Shown: positions 1 through 8,902, numbered from the stretch's first letter. The stretch is 64,000 bases of DNA from Flagellimonas oceani (GCF_011068285.1 NZ_CP049616.1:3988001-4052000); one strand, 5' to 3'. Numbers and translations: made by a program. The notes: a model not told the origin generated them from the letters alone.

Positions 1-192
1 GAGGGTAAGGATGGCAATGAGCGGTTTGTCCACATCTTTTTTAAGGGTTTCCAATGTGGCGGCATACTCTTTTCCCTCCTGCTTTTTCACATTGATGAAG
101 GTTGGGGTGATACTCAAGAGCACCGCCTCCAAAATGGAGCATAAAAAGGAAAAGAAAATAGAAATAAGGGCGTAAAAAATCAGTAGTCCCAT
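1..192 (-). CDS. CNNM/DUF21-domain membrane protein (5' part only)
   Basis: This is the first 64 codons of a leftward gene whose remainder lies outside the window. The start codon is at 192 and the frame stays open to base 1. The N-terminus is a hydrophobic segment (residues 2-30, with a LLIFYALISIFFSFLCSILE core) followed by a charged amphipathic stretch, the usual beginning of the CNNM domain in CorC/HlyC-type proteins with CBS domains that are linked to Mg2+/Co2+ export. It begins 39 bases after the serine hydrolase stop and is probably the last visible member of the hem operon. The family call rests on N-terminal sequence style only. Confidence 0.6.
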   Translation of the reverse strand, partial: MGLLIFYALISIFFSFLCSILEAVLLSITPTFINVKKQEGKEYAATLETLKKDVDKPLIAILTL

Positions 193-231
193 AAATGGTT
201 ATTGCTTGAGTACCAAGATAGGGAATAGGAA

Positions 232-1539
232 TTAATTTTGAATGTTTAATCCCGCCGCTTTATAAAAAACATCTTGAAGTGCGGTTCGGATATTTAAATC
301 ATACAATTGGCGGTGGCTTCTGGACGGGTATACCCGGTTGGATAGAAAAATAAAGGTCAGCCTGTTTTCAGGGTCGGCCCAAACAAAGGTTCCCGTGAAA
401 CCGGAATGTCCAAAACTTTTGGGACTTGCCAAAGGGGAGGGGTAGGCTTCTTCCAAAGGAAGCTTGGCGTTATCGAGCAAGGGTTTGTCAAATCCCAATC
501 CACGGCGGTTTTCGTTTTCGGGATACTGTACTTCGGTAAATTCTTTCACGGTTTCGGCAGCAATCAGCTGTTTGCCGTCCACCTTGCCATAATTTTGATA
601 AAAGAGCATCAATTTGGCCAAATCATCCGCCGTACCGAACAATCCCGCGTTGCCGGAAACACCTCCTTTGAGCGATGCATTTTCGTCGTGCACCCAACCT
701 TTTACCAAGGTTTTTCGGAAGAGTGAATCCATTTCGGTGGGGACGATGGCGTTCACGTAGTTGTTTTCTTTGGGCAGATAGCCCAAGGTGTGACATCCCA
801 AAGGCTGATAGAAATTTTCATCCAAATATCTTTGATAATCGGTTCCTGTGAGCTGTTCTATCAAACTTGGAAAGATGAGAAACGTGAGCCCTGAATACTT
901 GTATTTCTTTTCATCCGAAACCTTGGAGCGGTTGATGATACGGTTCATCTTTCGCTCGAACCGATTGTTGATGTAGAGCCCATCATACACTTGCCCTTGA
1001 AATCTTTTACCGGATGAACGGTGCACAAACCTTCTTTTAATTTGGCCATTCTTCCGAAACACTTTCTGTAAAAACACAATGTAGGGAACCAAACCTGCCT
1101 GATGCGCCAAAATTTCCCGAAGCGTGAGGTCTTTTTTGTCTTTTCGGTGCCGCCAAGGCTTCCAATAGGTGCTGAAAGGTTGATTCAAATCCAGTTTTCC
1201 TTCGTCCACCAATTTCATTAAGGCGGGCAACGGCCCAGAAATTTTGGTGACGGAGGCCAAATCGTACAGGTCGTTCAAAGCCACGGGTTGAATGCTGTCG
1301 TAGGTGTGGAAACCGTAGGCTTTATGAAAAATGACAGTATCGTTTTTGGCCACCAAGAGTTGTGCCCCGGGAAAAGCCAAGCTATCGATGCCCATTTCCA
1401 TAATGGAATCCACCTTTTTATTGATGAAAGCTTCATCGAAACCCAATTTTGAGGGCAAGGCGTGGATTAGTTCGCGTTGCGCAAATGCAGAGGGCATCAC
1501 TAAAGTGATGAAGAGGAACGAAGCCACCAGTTTTTTCAT
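232..1539 (-). CDS. exported serine hydrolase, class C beta-lactamase fold
   Basis: This 435-residue protein has a signal peptide (residues 1-20, ending at AFA-Q) and is predicted to be periplasmic. It carries the serine beta-lactamase/D-Ala-D-Ala carboxypeptidase fold (PF00144): the nucleophile motif SVTK at residues 96-99, a Tyr-containing YKYSG motif near 213-217 and a late GHSGFTGT box in the HxG position. In many Flavobacteriia the same domain is fused to a NagZ-like glucosidase; here it stands alone. It starts 12 bases after hemB and is likely co-transcribed with it. The substrate (peptidoglycan peptide, ester or amide) cannot be told from the sequence. Confidence 0.85.
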   Translation of the reverse strand: MKKLVASFLFITLVMPSAFAQRELIHALPSKLGFDEAFINKKVDSIMEMGIDSLAFPGAQLLVAKNDTVIFHKAYGFHTYDSIQPVALNDLYDLASVTKISGPLPALMKLVDEGKLDLNQPFSTYWKPWRHRKDKKDLTLREILAHQAGLVPYIVFLQKVFRKNGQIKRRFVHRSSGKRFQGQVYDGLYINNRFERKMNRIINRSKVSDEKKYKYSGLTFLIFPSLIEQLTGTDYQRYLDENFYQPLGCHTLGYLPKENNYVNAIVPTEMDSLFRKTLVKGWVHDENASLKGGVSGNAGLFGTADDLAKLMLFYQNYGKVDGKQLIAAETVKEFTEVQYPENENRRGLGFDKPLLDNAKLPLEEAYPSPLASPKSFGHSGFTGTFVWADPENRLTFIFLSNRVYPSRSHRQLYDLNIRTALQDVFYKAAGLNIQN

Positions 1540-1551
1540 TTGGTCGAGGTT

Positions 1552-2541
1552 TTAGCCCAAAGTTCGAATAAAATCCTTTGCAAAATAACTGGCAATAATG
1601 TCGGCACCGGCCCTTTTAATGGCCGTAAGCTGTTCCAACATCACGGCGTCGTGGTCCAACCAGCCTTTTTCCGCGGCGGCTTTTACCATCGCATACTCTC
1701 CGGAAACCTGGTACACGGCAACCGGAACTTCTACTTCGTTTTTGATTTCCCGAACAATGTCCAAATAGCACAAACCCGGTTTTACCATCACGATATCCGC
1801 ACCTTCGTCAATATCCATTTGGGTTTCCTTGATGGCTTCATACCGATTGGCATAATCCATTTGATAGGTTTTTTTATCCTTGGGCACATTGGCGATATCC
1901 ACGGGAGCGGAATCCAAAGCATCCCGGAACGGACCATAAAAGGCGCTGGCATACTTGGCGGAATAGGCCATAATCCCCGTGTTGAGGAAGCCTTCATCTT
2001 CCAAGGCTTCACGAATCGTAAGGATTCTGCCGTCCATCATATCACTGGGGGCCACAAAATCGGCCCCTGCCTTGGCGTGGGACACGCTCATTTCCGCTAG
2101 CAATTCAGCCGTTTCATCGTTCAAGATTTGTCCTTCGGCTACAATGCCATCGTGTCCGTAGGAAGAAAACGGGTCCAAGGCAACATCGGTCATAACCAAC
2201 ATCTGCGGACAGGCATTTTTCACGGTTTTTATGGCACGTTGCATCAAACCATTGGGGTTGAGCGCTTCGGTTCCTTTGTTATCCTTCAGTTTATCATCGA
2301 CCTTTACAAAAAGAAGGACGGAGCACAAGCCCATTTTCCAAAGTTCCTTCACTTCTTTCTCCAAATTGTCCAAACTCAGCCTAAAATAGTTGGGCATAGA
2401 AGGTATTTCTTCCTTGATTCCCTTGCCTTCGGTCACGAACAAGGGCACCAAAAAGTCATCGGGTGATAATGTGGTTTCCCGAACCAATCTTCTAATGGAT
2501 TCGGATGCGCGAAGTCTTCTGTTTCTTATGAGTGGGTACAT
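1552..2541 (-). CDS. hemB: delta-aminolevulinic acid dehydratase (porphobilinogen synthase)
   Basis: HemB condenses two 5-aminolevulinate molecules to porphobilinogen, the second common step of tetrapyrrole synthesis, in the cytoplasm. The 329 residues are normal family length. The two Schiff-base lysines are visible as K196 (SAKYASAFYGP) and K254 (VMVKPG). The segment at 119-132 reads DVALDPFSSYGHDG: the three zinc-binding cysteines of E. coli-type enzymes are replaced, which points to the Mg-dependent, zinc-independent class. It lies downstream of hemF and the PhzF gene on the same strand, 68 bases after PhzF, and 12 bases before the serine hydrolase start. Confidence 0.97.
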   Translation of the reverse strand: MYPLIRNRRLRASESIRRLVRETTLSPDDFLVPLFVTEGKGIKEEIPSMPNYFRLSLDNLEKEVKELWKMGLCSVLLFVKVDDKLKDNKGTEALNPNGLMQRAIKTVKNACPQMLVMTDVALDPFSSYGHDGIVAEGQILNDETAELLAEMSVSHAKAGADFVAPSDMMDGRILTIREALEDEGFLNTGIMAYSAKYASAFYGPFRDALDSAPVDIANVPKDKKTYQMDYANRYEAIKETQMDIDEGADIVMVKPGLCYLDIVREIKNEVEVPVAVYQVSGEYAMVKAAAEKGWLDHDAVMLEQLTAIKRAGADIIASYFAKDFIRTLG

Positions 2542-2550
2542 ATATTTAGT

Positions 2551-2583
2551 TTTAAGCTGTAAGCCTTAAGCTTCAAGCTGTTT
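2551..2583. repeat. short intergenic AAGCT-rich repeat
   Basis: The gap between the PhzF gene and hemB contains overlapping AAGCTGT, CTTAAG and AAGCTT words arranged partly as inverted and partly as direct repeats. It looks like an interspersed intergenic repeat of the kind common in Flavobacteriia. No function is evident. Confidence 0.4.
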
Positions 2584-2609
2584 CGTTTAAGTTTTAGTGA
2601 TGTGCTGAT

Positions 2610-3398
2610 TCATATATCGATCTCGCCAGTTAAATAAAGCACGGCCTTACCCGAAATTTTAACGCGCTCGCCCAAATATTCGCAGACCAAGTCACCTCCT
2701 CGTTGGGAAAGTTGTTTGGCCGTCATTTTGGTTTTGTCCAAAACTTCTGCCCAATATGGCGATAATGAAGTGTGGGCGGAACCGGTCACTGGGTCTTCGG
2801 GAATGCCGCAAGCGGGAGCAAAAAAACGGGAAACAAAATCCACTTCGTCCCCTGGTGCGGTTACGATAACGCCACGAACATCCAATTTTCCAAGCAAATG
2901 ATGGTTGGGTTCAATGGCTTCAATTTCCTTTTGTGATTGATACACCATCATATAATCCGTTTTGCCCTTCAGGGTTTTTATGGGGGCTTGCCCGATGGCC
3001 GTGTCCAACTCTTCAATATTTTGAATGGCAATCAGATTATCAGTTGGAAAATCCAAAGTCAACCAACCATTGTCCGCCTTGTTCACGGTGAGGTTTCCAC
3101 TTCGGCTTGAATAAAACTGAATGGTATTTTTTTCAAACTCATAAAAATGAAAGAGCACAAAAGCAGTTGCCAGTGTCGCGTGTCCGCAAAGGTCCACTTC
3201 CACTTCGGGGGTAAACCAGCGAATTTCATATTGCCTGTCTTTTTTGACGGCAAAGGCGGTTTCTGCCAAGTTGTTCTCCTGCGCGATTTTTTGCATCAAT
3301 TCTGGGCTCAACCACGAATCCAAAATACAGACCGCGGCCGGATTTCCGCCGAATGTCTGGCTGGTAAATGCATCTATTTGATAAATTTTCTGTCTCAT
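2610..3398 (-). CDS. PhzF-family isomerase/epimerase-like protein
   Basis: This 262-residue cytoplasmic protein belongs to the PhzF superfamily, which shares the diaminopimelate-epimerase fold and catalyses proton-shift isomerisations. Recognisable features are the N-terminal QIDAFTSQTFGGNPAAVC, the catalytic glutamate in NLAETAFAV (about residue 47), CGHATLATAFVLF near 71-83 and the late DPVTGSAHTSL motif near 216. Most family members have no part in phenazine synthesis, and no phz genes are near. It sits between hemF (28 bases upstream) and hemB on the same strand and is probably co-transcribed with them. Its substrate is unknown. Confidence 0.88.
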   Translation of the reverse strand: MRQKIYQIDAFTSQTFGGNPAAVCILDSWLSPELMQKIAQENNLAETAFAVKKDRQYEIRWFTPEVEVDLCGHATLATAFVLFHFYEFEKNTIQFYSSRSGNLTVNKADNGWLTLDFPTDNLIAIQNIEELDTAIGQAPIKTLKGKTDYMMVYQSQKEIEAIEPNHHLLGKLDVRGVIVTAPGDEVDFVSRFFAPACGIPEDPVTGSAHTSLSPYWAEVLDKTKMTAKQLSQRGGDLVCEYLGERVKISGKAVLYLTGEIDI

Positions 3399-3426
3399 AG
3401 GCTTGGTTTCAAGGCAAAGCTACGGA

Positions 3427-4329
3427 TTAAACCCAATTTTTTGGATTTTGCAGCACTGCTATCAACTGCTCTTCCTCACTTCCTTTTTCTGGATGATGGT
3501 CATATCGCCATTGTACGTGCGGAGGCAGACTCATCAAAATACTTTCAATACGGCCGTTGGTTTTTAGGCCGAACAGGGTGCCTTTATCGTGCACTAAATT
3601 AAATTCCACATAACGGCCCCGCCTAATTTCTTGCCAGTCGCGCTGTTCTTTGGAGTAGGGAAGGTCCTTTCTTTTCTCGACAATAGGTGCGTAGGCATCC
3701 AAAAAACTGTCACCGACCTCGGTCACAAAATTGTACCAATCTTCCATATTGGTCTCTTCGGTTGCCTTGCAATAATCAAAGAACAATCCACCGATACCAC
3801 GGGCTTCGTTGCGATGGGCGTTCCAGAAGTATTCGTCGCACTTCGTTTTATATGTTGGATAAAATTCAGAATTGTGTGCATCACAAGCTTTTTTGCAGAC
3901 CGTATGAAAGTGGGCTGCATCCTCATCGAACAAATAGTAGGGGGTGAGGTCCTGACCGCCGCCAAACCATTGATCTACGATGTTGCCTTGTTTATCGTAC
4001 ATCTCAAAATAGCGCCAATTGGCGTGCACAGTTGGAACCATTGGACTTTTAGGGTGAATCACCAAACTGAGGCCACAGGCAAAGAAATCCACATCTTCCA
4101 CTCCAAAGTAGTTCTGCATACTTTTGGGTAGGGGACCGTGAACTTTGGAAATATTGACACCACCTTTTTCAAAAACAGTCCCATTTTCAATGACACGTGT
4201 TCTGCCACCGCCACCTTCTTCACGTTCCCAAAAATCTTGTTGAAACTTGGCGGTTCCGTCCATTTCTTCCAGTTTTGAAGTAATGCTGTCCTGTAATTGT
4301 TGAATGTATGCGTAAAATTTATCTTTCAT
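3427..4329 (-). CDS. hemF: oxygen-dependent coproporphyrinogen III oxidase
   Basis: HemF oxidatively decarboxylates two propionates of coproporphyrinogen III to vinyl groups, using O2 and no metal or radical SAM centre. The 300-residue protein shows the family blocks GGGGRTRVIENGTVFEKGGV (about 41-60), WFGGGQDLTPYY (about 120-131), RGIGGLFFD and RGRYVEFNLVHDKGTLFGL near 237-255. Its start codon overlaps the stop of the DUF6973 gene by four bases (ATGA-type), so translation is probably coupled. Using HemF rather than only HemN indicates an aerobic lifestyle and a protoporphyrin-dependent route. Confidence 0.97.
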   Translation of the reverse strand: MKDKFYAYIQQLQDSITSKLEEMDGTAKFQQDFWEREEGGGGRTRVIENGTVFEKGGVNISKVHGPLPKSMQNYFGVEDVDFFACGLSLVIHPKSPMVPTVHANWRYFEMYDKQGNIVDQWFGGGQDLTPYYLFDEDAAHFHTVCKKACDAHNSEFYPTYKTKCDEYFWNAHRNEARGIGGLFFDYCKATEETNMEDWYNFVTEVGDSFLDAYAPIVEKRKDLPYSKEQRDWQEIRRGRYVEFNLVHDKGTLFGLKTNGRIESILMSLPPHVQWRYDHHPEKGSEEEQLIAVLQNPKNWV

Positions 4330-4817
4330 TGTTCCAAAATATGTACCATTCGGTTTTTGTATTCAGAAAGTATGCTGTTCTCATCAATTTTGATGGATTC
4401 CAAAGCCATTTGCTTCAATAGTTCAATGACTTCTTGTTCTGATTTATCTGTATTTTGTTCAAAAATGAAGCGCCCCACTTCGTTATTGTGCAAATCCATT
4501 TCCCTTGGCAATTTTTTGTTCGGAAATGAATCCTCGTGCCAATCGGTGACTTTTTTGGCCCACGCCAAAACGGTTTCCTTATTTTGCTGCCATTTAAAAC
4601 ACCGTTTGGCAATCAAATAATTCCAAAAGGCGTGTCTAAAAGCATTGGCAGGGCCATTTTTATGATGCAGTTTCCCATAGTTTTTGGTCGATATGGCGAT
4701 GCAATCCTTTGTGGCTTTAATGGTCGGCCATATAAAGTGAGGACGGCTCAGTCCTATAAAAATAACTTTCAGTATATTTTTAAAATCAACCCGTTTCAGT
4801 ACTGCAAAAAGGTTCAC
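4326..4817 (-). CDS. DUF6973-like protein embedded in the hem operon
   Basis: This 163-residue protein has no signal peptide. Its conserved core is [18 protein letters not shown] (about residues 54-71), followed by a WHEDSF segment and [13 protein letters not shown] (about 108-120), a His/Asp/Asn-rich pattern I associate with the DUF6973 family; that name is from memory and moderately certain. It overlaps the end of hemE and the start of hemF by four bases each, so it is locked into the operon. No biochemical function is known to me. The invariant polar residues could form a metal site, but that is inference. Confidence 0.7.
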   Translation of the reverse strand: MNLFAVLKRVDFKNILKVIFIGLSRPHFIWPTIKATKDCIAISTKNYGKLHHKNGPANAFRHAFWNYLIAKRCFKWQQNKETVLAWAKKVTDWHEDSFPNKKLPREMDLHNNEVGRFIFEQNTDKSEQEVIELLKQMALESIKIDENSILSEYKNRMVHILEQ

Positions 4818-5839
4818 TCTTGATACTCTTTTACCGCATCAATAAATGCTTTGGCGTGCTCTACGGGAATATGTGGCAAAATACCGTGACCCAAGTTTAC
4901 AATATATTTATCCTTGCCAAAATCACGAATCATTTGCGTGACCATTTCCTTGATGGTTGATGGGGGCGAAAGCAAGCGAGCAGGATCAAAATTACCTTGA
5001 AGGGTAACATTGCCACCTGTCAAGTACCTTGCATTTTGAGCGGAGCACGTCCAATCCACACCTACGGCCGAAGCCCCGGAGTTGGCCATTTCTTTCAAGG
5101 CAAACCAGCATCCTTTTCCAAAAACGATTACAGGCGCTTCATCTTTCAATGCATCCACGATTTGCTGAATGTATTTCCAAGAAAACTCTTGATAATCCTG
5201 AGGCGAAAGCATCCCGCCCCACGAGTCAAATACTTGAACGGCATTGACACCCGCCTCGACCTTTGCTTTTAGGTACGCGATGGTGGTATCCGTGATTTTT
5301 TGAAGCAATTCGTGTGCAGCTTCCGGTTGAGTAAAGCAAAACCCTCTGGCCTTGTCAAAACTCTTGCTTCCCTGGCCTTCGACGCAATAACAAAGCAATG
5401 TCCACGGAGAACCTGCAAATCCGATCAAGGGAACTTCATCATTCAATTTTTCCTTGGTCATTGTAATGGCATCCATCACATAGCCCAAAGTGTCCTGGAT
5501 ATCGGGCACGATTACTTTGTCCAAATCAGCTTGCGAGCGGATAGGGTTGGGGAGATAAGGTCCAAAATTCGGTTTCATCTGCACTTCGATGTCCATAGCC
5601 TGGGGAATCACCAAAATATCGCTGAACAAAATCGCGGCATCCATTCCATATCGGCGAATGGGCTGTACGGTAATTTCCGAAGCCAATTCTGGGGTCTGGC
5701 AACGGGTAAAGAAATCGTATTTTTTACGGAGTTCCATAAACTCGGGCAAATAACGCCCTGCCTGTCGCATCATCCACACGGGCGGACGTTCGACGGTTTC
5801 GCCTTTCAAAGCTTTTAGGAACAAGTCGTTTTTTATCAT
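4814..5839 (-). CDS. hemE: uroporphyrinogen decarboxylase
   Basis: HemE removes four acetate carboxyls from uroporphyrinogen III to give coproporphyrinogen III. The protein has 341 residues, the typical length. The signature [17 protein letters not shown] near residue 18 includes the substrate-binding arginines, and [16 protein letters not shown] (about 140) is the second PROSITE-type block. The C-terminal [16 protein letters not shown] is also typical. It lies between hemD (upstream, 38 bases containing a palindromic repeat) and the DUF6973 gene, which overlaps its stop. Confidence 0.97.
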   Translation of the reverse strand: MIKNDLFLKALKGETVERPPVWMMRQAGRYLPEFMELRKKYDFFTRCQTPELASEITVQPIRRYGMDAAILFSDILVIPQAMDIEVQMKPNFGPYLPNPIRSQADLDKVIVPDIQDTLGYVMDAITMTKEKLNDEVPLIGFAGSPWTLLCYCVEGQGSKSFDKARGFCFTQPEAAHELLQKITDTTIAYLKAKVEAGVNAVQVFDSWGGMLSPQDYQEFSWKYIQQIVDALKDEAPVIVFGKGCWFALKEMANSGASAVGVDWTCSAQNARYLTGGNVTLQGNFDPARLLSPPSTIKEMVTQMIRDFGKDKYIVNLGHGILPHIPVEHAKAFIDAVKEYQE

Positions 5840-5854
5840 AGATTTTAATTTGTC

Positions 5855-5874
5855 ATTCCTGAGAAGGCAGGAAT
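5855..5874. repeat. palindromic intergenic repeat (ATTCCTG/CAGGAAT)
   Basis: A 7-base inverted repeat with the loop AGAAGG lies between hemD and hemE. It matches the layout of a second copy at 18252-18272 (ATTCCCGT, GAAGG, ACGGGAAT), which identifies a REP-like interspersed element family. As an RNA hairpin inside the hem operon it could affect mRNA stability or distal expression. Confidence 0.6.
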
Positions 5875-5877
5875 CTT

Positions 5878-6588
5878 TTAATTGTTTTTTCGATGTTGAA
5901 AGGTGCTTCGACTCCGCTCAGCATCCGTTTGTATTGATAACTCTTTAATCGCCTGCACCAACACATTTTCCACAGTCGGTTTGTTGGCAATGATTATATT
6001 TTTTGAATGTTTTTGAGCTTCAGCAGCTGTGGTCTCTCCGATACAGAACAAGATGCCGTTCCCTAATGAGTTTTCCAAAAGATAACTTCGGATGCCACTT
6101 GGACTAAAGAACAGAACACCATCAAAATCCCTTTGAAACGCCTTTGGATTTAAATGGGTTCGGTAAACTTCCAATTCTTTATACTGAACGTTATTTTTCG
6201 CTAAAGTATCAGGGAGTTCATCCCTTCTCTTGTTGCCGCAAAGAAATATAAAAGACTCATTTTGATGGTCTTTCACAAGAATTTTGGCCAATTCTGATGC
6301 GTTTTGAACCATTTCAACCACTTTTGCGCCATTTTCTTCCAAAAGTGCTTTTGTTTTTTCACCCACACAGTAGGCGCGGAAATTTGATTTCTCGTGACCC
6401 TCGGATTGATTCAAAAATACCTTAACGGCATTCTTACTTGTGAAAATATAGTTGTTGTAAGTGAACGGGATTTTTACATCCAACAGCTCAATTTTTAGGG
6501 CATCGTACTCCACCAATCCCAAACCAGAATTTAGAAAAAGCTCCTTTTGGGACGGACTCAACATTTTAGTGGACAGTACTGTTTTCAT
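5878..6588 (-). CDS. hemD: uroporphyrinogen-III synthase
   Basis: HemD closes and isomerises hydroxymethylbilane to uroporphyrinogen III. Sequence conservation in this family is low; the call rests on the 236-residue length, the two-domain pattern with KNAVKVFL near 50 and the typical [11 protein letters not shown] near 160, and its position between hemC and hemE. Its start overlaps hemC by 23 bases. The last 15 or so residues (from [10 protein letters not shown]) are encoded by an interspersed repeat rather than by a family-conserved tail, as described in the findings. Confidence 0.92.
   Translation of the reverse strand: MKTVLSTKMLSPSQKELFLNSGLGLVEYDALKIELLDVKIPFTYNNYIFTSKNAVKVFLNQSEGHEKSNFRAYCVGEKTKALLEENGAKVVEMVQNASELAKILVKDHQNESFIFLCGNKRRDELPDTLAKNNVQYKELEVYRTHLNPKAFQRDFDGVLFFSPSGIRSYLLENSLGNGILFCIGETTAAEAQKHSKNIIIANKPTVENVLVQAIKELSIQTDAERSRSTFQHRKNN
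5902..5926. repeat. repeat of the TGAGCGGAGTCGAAGCA type inside the 3' end of hemD
   Basis: Read on the minus strand this is a TGCTGAGCGGAGTCGAAGCA-like sequence, a word that recurs as an intergenic repeat in many Flavobacteriaceae genomes (from memory). Its ends are weakly inverted (GCTTCGA and TCAGC). Here it lies within the last codons of hemD and is translated. Confidence 0.5.
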
Positions 6589-7492
6589 TTCTGATTTCTT
6601 GCATCAATTTGTCGCCTCCTTTTTGCAACACTTCTTGGGCGCTTGCTTTTCCTAGGTTTTTGGCATCCGATAGCTTTGCTTCTTTTTTGATTTCGATTTT
6701 CTGCTTTCCATCCAAAGAGAAAACAACACCTTCAAAATAAACCATATGGTCTTTTATTTGCGCCAAAGCGCCAATCGGAGCAGTACAGCCACCTTCCAAA
6801 GTGCGCAAGAATTCACGCTCAATAGTAGTACTGATTTCAGTTTCGGAATGGTTGAGTTTGTCCAATGCTTCTTTGGTGAAATCGTCCTCTTCCTTGGCCA
6901 CGACCAACATCGCACCTTGCGCTGGGGCGGGAATCATCCAATCCAATTGAATGGCATCTTTGGGCAATAGTTTGATGCGTTCCAATCCGGCCTGTGCAAA
7001 AATGGCGCCTTGCCAATCGTTTTCAATGAGTTTTAGGAGCCTGGTGTTTACATTTCCCCTAAGATCAACCACTTTGTGGTTGGGATATTTGTTCAGCCAC
7101 TGGGCTTTTCGGCGCAAACTGCCTGTGGCAATGGTGGCAGGTTGGTCGTTTTCCAAAAAATTGGACCCTTTGTGAACCAAAATATCGTAGGTCATCGCGC
7201 GCTCCAAAACCGCAACTTGTACTATTCCTTTCGGCAGCTTGGTGGGCACATCTTTCATAGAGTGTACCGCAATGTCAATGTCTCCTTTGAGCAGGGCAAC
7301 ATCCAAGGTCTTGGTAAAAATGCCCGTAACGCCCAACTCGTAAAGTGGCTTGTCCAATACTTGGTCTCCCAAAGATTTGGTCGGCACCAAAATGGTGTCG
7401 TACCCAAGTGCTTCCAGCTTTTGTTGCACGGTGGTGGCTTGCCACAGCGCCAATTCGCTGTCGCGGGTTCCAATGCGGATTATTTTGCTCAT
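6566..7492 (-). CDS. hemC: porphobilinogen deaminase (hydroxymethylbilane synthase)
   Basis: HemC polymerises four porphobilinogens into hydroxymethylbilane. The 308-residue protein begins with IRIGTRDSELALWQA and has the catalytic block HSMKDVPTKLP near 77-87. The cysteine that binds the dipyrromethane cofactor is C236 in TLEGGCTAPIGA. Its start overlaps the hemA stop by four bases and its end overlaps hemD by 23 bases, so the genes form a tightly packed hemA-C-D block. Confidence 0.97.
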   Translation of the reverse strand: MSKIIRIGTRDSELALWQATTVQQKLEALGYDTILVPTKSLGDQVLDKPLYELGVTGIFTKTLDVALLKGDIDIAVHSMKDVPTKLPKGIVQVAVLERAMTYDILVHKGSNFLENDQPATIATGSLRRKAQWLNKYPNHKVVDLRGNVNTRLLKLIENDWQGAIFAQAGLERIKLLPKDAIQLDWMIPAPAQGAMLVVAKEEDDFTKEALDKLNHSETEISTTIEREFLRTLEGGCTAPIGALAQIKDHMVYFEGVVFSLDGKQKIEIKKEAKLSDAKNLGKASAQEVLQKGGDKLMQEIRNENSTVH

Positions 7493-8745
7493 TTGGAGTG
7501 GAGTTCTAGCTGAAATACTTTCTGGATCAGTTCCAGACTGTCATCGGTATCCACCTCGTTGCTCTTTAAGTGGTTGGCAAACTGTTTGGTGATTTTTTGG
7601 ATGATCCGGTCGGAGATAATTTCTGCCTGAAGTTGGTCGAATCCTTCAATTTTTTTGGTCTGAAAATCGATTTCCTCGGTTTTCATCGTGTTCAGTTTGT
7701 CCTTGAGTGCATTGATCACAGGGGCAAACTTGCGGGTTTCCAGCCATTTCAGGAAATCCTTTTTTACTTTTTCTATGATAGCCTCCGCTTTGGGAACGTA
7801 TTCTTTTCGTTTGGTCAAGGTCTCGTCGGTAATCTGCGAGAGTTGATCTAGATGCACCAAGGTCACATTGTCCAGTTCCTTCACATCGTCCGATACATTT
7901 TTAGGTACCGAAAGGTCCAACACCAACAAGGGTTTTTTGGGATAGATGAGTGCTTTGGAAACGGTGGGCAATTGGGCACCCGTGGCGACTACAAGAATAT
8001 CAGCTTTGCGTATCTCGGTTTGCAGATCCCCATAATCCTTTACGGTCAAATGAAATTTGCCCGCAATGTCCTCCGCCTTTTCCCGAGTTCGGTTGATCAA
8101 TGTAATGTGGGAATTATTGGAATGCTTCACCAGGTTTTCACAGGTATTTCTTCCAATTTTCCCCGTTCCGAACAAGAGGATGTTCTTGTTGGAGATGTCG
8201 TCTACATTGTCCAAAATATATTTTACCGAAGCAAAAGCTACGGATGTGGCACCAGAAGATATTTCCGTTTCGTTTTTGATGCGCTTGCTGGCCTGAATCA
8301 CGGCATTGCACAAACGTTCCAAGAACGGATTGGCCATTTCTTGCTTTTTGGAGCGATAAAAGCCTTGTTTTATTTGGCTGATGATTTCAAAATCGCCCAA
8401 AATCTGACTGTCAAGACCAGTTCCCACTTTGAACATATGCGAAATGGCATCGTGGTTTTTGTACACGTAGGCCACTTCCTGAAACTCTTCAACCGTTCCG
8501 TGGGTCTCGTCACAAAGCAACTTGATGAGCTGGTAGGGATGTTGCGCAAAACCGTAGAGTTCGGTACGGTTACAAGTAGAGATGGCCAGAAGACCATCAA
8601 TTCCGATTTCCTTGGCCTTGCCCAAAATATGGTCAATGGCAGGAACATCCAGACTGAACTTTCCTCTAACCTCTGCATCCGCCTTCTTGTAACTCAAACC
8701 AACGGCATAGAAGGAATTATGTTTTGAAATATGGTAGTCCCTCAT
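7489..8745 (-). CDS. hemA: glutamyl-tRNA reductase
   Basis: HemA reduces glutamyl-tRNA(Glu) to glutamate-1-semialdehyde, the committed step of the C5 heme pathway. From the ATG at 8745 the protein has 418 residues. The active-site cysteine is C58 in ISTCNRTELYGF, the NADPH-binding LLFGTGKIGRNTCENL lies near 185-200, and a C-terminal dimerisation helix is present. An in-frame start at 8790 exists, but it would add 15 hydrophobic residues that overlap a good -10-like element at 8766-8773, so 8745 is preferred. This is the first gene of the leftward hem operon and diverges from the AraC-type regulator. Confidence 0.96.
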   Translation of the reverse strand: MRDYHISKHNSFYAVGLSYKKADAEVRGKFSLDVPAIDHILGKAKEIGIDGLLAISTCNRTELYGFAQHPYQLIKLLCDETHGTVEEFQEVAYVYKNHDAISHMFKVGTGLDSQILGDFEIISQIKQGFYRSKKQEMANPFLERLCNAVIQASKRIKNETEISSGATSVAFASVKYILDNVDDISNKNILLFGTGKIGRNTCENLVKHSNNSHITLINRTREKAEDIAGKFHLTVKDYGDLQTEIRKADILVVATGAQLPTVSKALIYPKKPLLVLDLSVPKNVSDDVKELDNVTLVHLDQLSQITDETLTKRKEYVPKAEAIIEKVKKDFLKWLETRKFAPVINALKDKLNTMKTEEIDFQTKKIEGFDQLQAEIISDRIIQKITKQFANHLKSNEVDTDDSLELIQKVFQLELHSK

Positions 8746-8765
8746 AAAGGATATAAATCGCAGCA

Positions 8766-8773
8766 CAAAAATA
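8766..8773 (-). promoter_or_regulatory. candidate promoter -10 element for the hemA operon
   Basis: On the minus strand the bases read TATTTTTG, a full match to the Bacteroidota TAnnTTTG -10 element, about 20 bases before the hemA ATG. No equally clear -33 TTG at ideal spacing was found, so this is a moderate call. Confidence 0.45.
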
Positions 8774-8854
8774 ACAGGCTTGTAGATCAAAAAATAACGC
8801 TAGCGGCACTATAAATAACTGCAAGTGTTATTTTATGGTTTATTTTTCTTAAAA

Positions 8855-8888
8855 TTGGGGTGAAGCATTGTTATTATTGATAAATTTG
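8855..8888 (+). promoter_or_regulatory. candidate promoter of the AraC-type regulator gene
   Basis: TTG at 8855-8857 and TAAATTTG at 8881-8888 are separated by 23 bases, fitting the TTG-N17/23-TAnnTTTG pattern of Bacteroidota sigma-ABfA promoters. The expected transcription start is near 8895, just before the palindrome at 8903-8923. Confidence 0.5.
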
Positions 8889-8902
8889 ATGATGAACAAT
8901 AC

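Noticed and set aside
2610-3398. Phenazine biosynthesis gene
   Set aside because: PhzF-family membership alone does not indicate phenazine production, and no other phz gene is present.
8746-8790. N-terminal extension of hemA up to 8790
   Set aside because: The added 15 residues are hydrophobic and not family-like, and they overlap the hemA -10 element at 8766-8773.
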